Part shown: positions 14,728 to 16,780 of the stretch, piece by piece
How the letters are laid out: the number at the start of each line of letters is the position of its first letter
Numbering within the stretch: position 1 is the stretch's first letter
Assembly: GCA_937902445.1 (NCBI GenBank)
Contig: CALELJ010000294.1
Coordinates: 1-16,780, forward strand
From: an uncultured Treponema sp.
GTDB taxonomy: Bacteria; Spirochaetota; Spirochaetia; Treponematales; Treponemataceae
Length of the DNA stretch: 16,780 nt
Direction: 5' to 3'
Made by a program: the position numbers and the translations under genes
Notes under the pieces: generated by a model
What the model saw: only the letters and a program-made list of their open reading frames with translations
Databases searched by the model: none
What the model was told of the DNA's origin: nothing

Positions 14728-14967
14728 ATGACTCTGGAACAGGAGATAAAGCTGCAGGCAAGCTACGCCTATGATGATGGATTTAATAATGGTGCGCACG
14801 ACAATGCCATTGAAACGGCACGGCTGATGATAGCAAACGGAATCAAGGCGGAAATGGTCTGCAAATGCACAAGGCTTTCTGCTGAGGAAGTCAGCAGACT
14901 GCAGACGGAGCAGAAATATCAGACGTTGCAGTCTAATTCATATAAAGCAAGACAACAGGATTGCTGA
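14728..14967 (+). CDS. Small protein like the C-terminal tail of Rpn/PD-(D/E)XK transposase-like nucleases
   Basis: 79 residues with an excellent GGAGGAAGGA ribosome site. The stretches YAYDDGFNNGAHDNAIETAR, MIANGIKAEMVCKCT and RLSAEEVSRLQ match the pattern at the end of Rpn family nucleases (a repeated-glycine charged helix, then a short helix-turn-helix). The catalytic PD-(D/E)XK part is absent. The same frame stays open upstream of the ATG into the nrdG coding region and reads NLREWRKEH just before the start, which also resembles Rpn tails. It may be the relic of a longer gene or a short form kept as a partner or inhibitor. The similarity is judged by eye. Confidence 0.55.
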   Translation: MTLEQEIKLQASYAYDDGFNNGAHDNAIETARLMIANGIKAEMVCKCTRLSAEEVSRLQTEQKYQTLQSNSYKARQQDC

Positions 14968-14986
14968 GCATAGTCGAAGCATCCTG
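14956..14986 (+). repeat. Hairpin over the end of the small gene
   Basis: CAGGAT (14956-14961) pairs with ATCCTG (14981-14986), extended inward by GCT/AGC after one bulged base. It spans the TGA stop at 14965-14967 and precedes the main terminator by 17 bases. It may protect the RNA end; function unknown. Confidence 0.4.
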
Positions 14987-15000
14987 CTTCCTTATAACAC

Positions 15001-15034
15001 AAAGGGCTTCCTGAAAATCTCAGGAAGCCCTTTT
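15001..15034. terminator. Bidirectional terminator
   Basis: GGGCTTCCTG (15004-15013) and CAGGAAGCCC (15021-15030) form a perfect 10-base stem with a 7-base loop. TTTT follows on the plus strand and a shorter TTT on the minus strand. It closes the nrdG-side genes and, in the other direction, the lipoprotein gene whose stop is at 15060. Confidence 0.9.
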
Positions 15035-15059
15035 ATCTTCAAATCAAACAATCAAGAAA

Positions 15060-15902
15060 TTAGTCTTCAAGTTCGATTTCACATTCATTTACAAGATCCT
15101 TAAGTGTAAGCTTTCCCTTAAGTGTACATCCAGGATATGCATTAAGGTACATACCAAGCTTGTACTGTGTTGCCTTTGTGTCGCCTGTTACAGATGCTGG
15201 GATAGTCAGTGGACGTCCGAGTATATGTTTGCTTACTTCTGCTTCAGCAGCAGCAATCTCAGCTTCTGTCTTTGCCTTGTTCACCTTTTTCACAGCATCA
15301 TATCCAGTTGAATCAACGAACACTACATCGTACGAACCGTCATCGTCATCTCCTGCTGTAAGTACAATGTATACTGTTTCTGAATCATTCTTGGCTGTTG
15401 CAAGATCGTGAAGATTACCATCAGGATATCCTGTTTCCTTTGCCTTTGAACCTTTCTGTCCAATTTCTACACCGTCAAGGTCACAGAAATTACTTTTTCC
15501 TGTATTGAGATTCTTTTTTTCATCAGTATCAACATTCTCAAACATCGAAACATAATACTGGATTTTGTCAGCCTTGTTTCTTCTAAGACCGATGATACCA
15601 AAGTTCATCGAACTGTCTTCGTTTTCCTTGAGATGGAAAATCATACCGACAACACCGTCTCCATTAGCCTGAACTCCTGATGCCTTTGGAAGAACAACTT
15701 CTGCAACTGCAGATGTATGCTTTGTCTTTGTTGTCTTGAAATTGCGGTTATACTTTACTGTGTCTGCATTTGCAACTTCAAAATCCTTACCAAGGCTGAT
15801 ACTTCCAGAGTCGTTTCCGGCTGCGTCTGCACAACCAACCAATGCCACACCCATGGCCAATGATGCTGCTACTGCAAGAGCGATGCTAGCAATCTTTTTC
15901 AT
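15060..15902 (-). CDS. Lipoprotein of unknown function
   Basis: 280 residues. The N-terminus MKKIASIALAVAASLAMGVA leads to a lipobox LVGC with the lipidated cysteine at residue 24, followed by AD. The mature part is mostly beta-rich and polar: VVGMIFHLKENEDSSMNFGI and ETVYIVLTAGDDDDGSYDVV could be strands of a sandwich or lectin-like domain. The stretch KKVNKAKTEAEIAAAEAEVS is a short helix and the C-terminus is acidic. I do not recognise the family. The ribosome site is weak (GGGG 9 bases upstream). A promoter candidate and an inverted repeat lie in the 118-base upstream gap. The gene follows an outer-membrane barrel gene on the same strand, so it may serve that barrel, but it also has its own promoter candidate and terminator. 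Confidence 0.85.
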   Translation of the reverse strand: MKKIASIALAVAASLAMGVALVGCADAAGNDSGSISLGKDFEVANADTVKYNRNFKTTKTKHTSAVAEVVLPKASGVQANGDGVVGMIFHLKENEDSSMNFGIIGLRRNKADKIQYYVSMFENVDTDEKKNLNTGKSNFCDLDGVEIGQKGSKAKETGYPDGNLHDLATAKNDSETVYIVLTAGDDDDGSYDVVFVDSTGYDAVKKVNKAKTEAEIAAAEAEVSKHILGRPLTIPASVTGDTKATQYKLGMYLNAYPGCTLKGKLTLKDLVNECEIELED

Positions 15903-15940
15903 TTCTGATACCCCACTATCGAATCGATTTGTATAAAATC

Positions 15941-15957
15941 ATGGGAATTCAACCCAT
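15941..15957. repeat. Inverted repeat in the lipoprotein leader
   Basis: ATGGG (15941-15945) and CCCAT (15953-15957) flank a 7-base AATTCAA loop, between the promoter candidate and the start codon. It is short and could be a weak leader hairpin. Confidence 0.3.
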
Positions 15958-15972
15958 CATTATTCATCTTTA

Positions 15973-16000
15973 AATATAATCCATTCTGTCTGTTTTTCAA
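15973..16000 (-). promoter_or_regulatory. Candidate promoter of the lipoprotein gene
   Basis: On the minus strand TTGAAA (15995-16000) and TATATT (15973-15978) are 16 bases apart, a good sigma-70 match. It implies a leader of about 65 bases. Confidence 0.6.
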
Positions 16001-16020
16001 CCAAAAAAATTAAAAAATTC

Positions 16021-16780
16021 TCAGAATTTTACAGTACATCCAAGAGATACCCTGCACTGCATGATGTCTGCCCCGGTCTTCTGACTGGAAAGCACCATGG
16101 CTCCTGATGAATAGACATCTGTATAGGTATCCCCTTTCTCAAGAGTTCCGTAGATCCATTGCGCACCTGCATTGATGGAAAAGCCAGAAAACATGAAATA
16201 TTCAGCCTTCAATGTCCATTTTATCCTTGTAAAAACCGAATATTCAATTTCCATCTGGTGGTAATCGCTGTTTGTTTTTGACAGGTGGTGGTCCATGGAA
16301 CTTGTATAGGTAAATGGAGACAGGGCAAGACCCGCGGTAAAGTTCAGTCTTTGTCCCCCTGGAAATTCCACGGCATCCAGAACCAGATCCAGTCCTGTCC
16401 AAAGATAAAATGTGTGGCGGTAATACTCAACCCCAAGAACCTTCACTTTCTTTGCATATACACTATCGTAGCTTTCATTTTTTCCTGTGGAACTGTAGGC
16501 ATCCCTTCCGTACCATCCGTGGCCGTTTTTTGATTCAAAGCTGTCAAAAGTATATTGTGCTTCTACAGCCGGAACCAATTCAAGTCTCCTATTTATCCCC
16601 ATCCTGCAAAAGAAGCCAAGTTCCGTATTGATGTTTCTGTAGGCTTCGTTGTCGCTTATGGAATAGTTGCATGCATTTCCTAAAGGATATTCATCATCAT
16701 AGTAGTAATCCCAGTCATGCATTTTTCCACAGATTCCCGGTAGACCAATGTCACCGGCAGCCCTCACGCCAAAATATTTT
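16021..16780 (-). CDS. Outer-membrane beta-barrel protein, N-terminus cut by the right window edge
   Basis: About 253 residues are visible and the frame is open to the edge (KYFGVRAAGDIGLPGICG at the visible start). A GTG at 16765-16767 could serve as a start but lies inside barrel-like sequence and has no ribosome site, so the true start is probably outside the window. The protein alternates polar and hydrophobic residues with many tyrosines, for example RLELVPAVEAQYTFDSF, RLNFTAGLALSPFTYT and YFMFSGFSINAGAQWIY. It ends CRVSLGCTVKF with a terminal phenylalanine, the outer-membrane barrel assembly signal. The gaps between strands are rich in Asp, Ser and Tyr, as in surface loops. Probably a spirochete porin-like or other small barrel protein; the substrate cannot be judged. 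Confidence 0.8.
   Translation of the reverse strand, partial: KYFGVRAAGDIGLPGICGKMHDWDYYYDDEYPLGNACNYSISDNEAYRNINTELGFFCRMGINRRLELVPAVEAQYTFDSFESKNGHGWYGRDAYSSTGKNESYDSVYAKKVKVLGVEYYRHTFYLWTGLDLVLDAVEFPGGQRLNFTAGLALSPFTYTSSMDHHLSKTNSDYHQMEIEYSVFTRIKWTLKAEYFMFSGFSINAGAQWIYGTLEKGDTYTDVYSSGAMVLSSQKTGADIMQCRVSLGCTVKF

Noticed and set aside
14728..14967. Intact transposase or insertion sequence
   Set aside because: Only a tail-like segment is present, with no catalytic domain, terminal inverted repeats or target duplication visible.

Overview
The window looks like chromosome of a host-associated, saccharolytic, anaerobic spirochete, most likely a gut or rumen Treponema. This is inferred from gene content and protein style, not from a marker gene. 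The supporting points are a long ATP/PPi-type phosphofructokinase of the kind spirochetes carry, a class III (oxygen-sensitive) ribonucleotide reductase, a cytoplasmic arabinofuranosidase, and several outer-membrane barrels and lipoproteins without a close match I can name. I see no rRNA, tRNA, CRISPR array or intact mobile element.

Layout. (1) 1-1182, minus strand: lemA lipoprotein followed by a TPM-domain membrane protein that runs off the left edge. (2) 1298-2838, plus: a highly expressed phosphofructokinase with a near-consensus promoter and a strong terminator, divergent from lemA. (3) 2867-4225, plus: a membrane-anchored HD-GYP c-di-GMP phosphodiesterase whose periplasmic part resembles a family 2 carbohydrate-binding fold and whose promoter lies almost on top of the start codon. 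(4) 4378-8849, minus: a sigma-70 family factor followed by two overlapping, paralogous exported proteins that join a beta-barrel to a transglutaminase-like domain. The downstream copy keeps the Cys-His-Glu residues. The upstream copy has lost all three and carries C-terminal TPR repeats. (5) 8950-10002, plus: a WYL-domain transcription regulator, divergent from the sigma gene, with a terminator. (6) 10193-14680, plus: nrdD behind a promoter overlapped by two NrdR-box-like sites and a short leader ORF, then a GH51 arabinofuranosidase, then nrdG. (7) 14728-15034: a 79-residue protein resembling the tail of Rpn/PD-(D/E)XK transposase-like nucleases, then a bidirectional terminator. (8) 15060-16780, minus: a lipoprotein of unknown function and an outer-membrane barrel cut by the right edge.

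How the genes may work together. nrdD and nrdG make the anaerobic dNTP supply, with nrdD probably repressed by NrdR. The phosphofructokinase and arabinofuranosidase fit a pectin/hemicellulose-fed fermentative life. The HD-GYP protein may couple polysaccharide contact to c-di-GMP. The most unusual piece is the WYL regulator / sigma factor / twin barrel-transglutaminase block, which could be one cell-envelope module: a regulator, an alternative sigma factor and a paired active enzyme and pseudoenzyme at the outer membrane.
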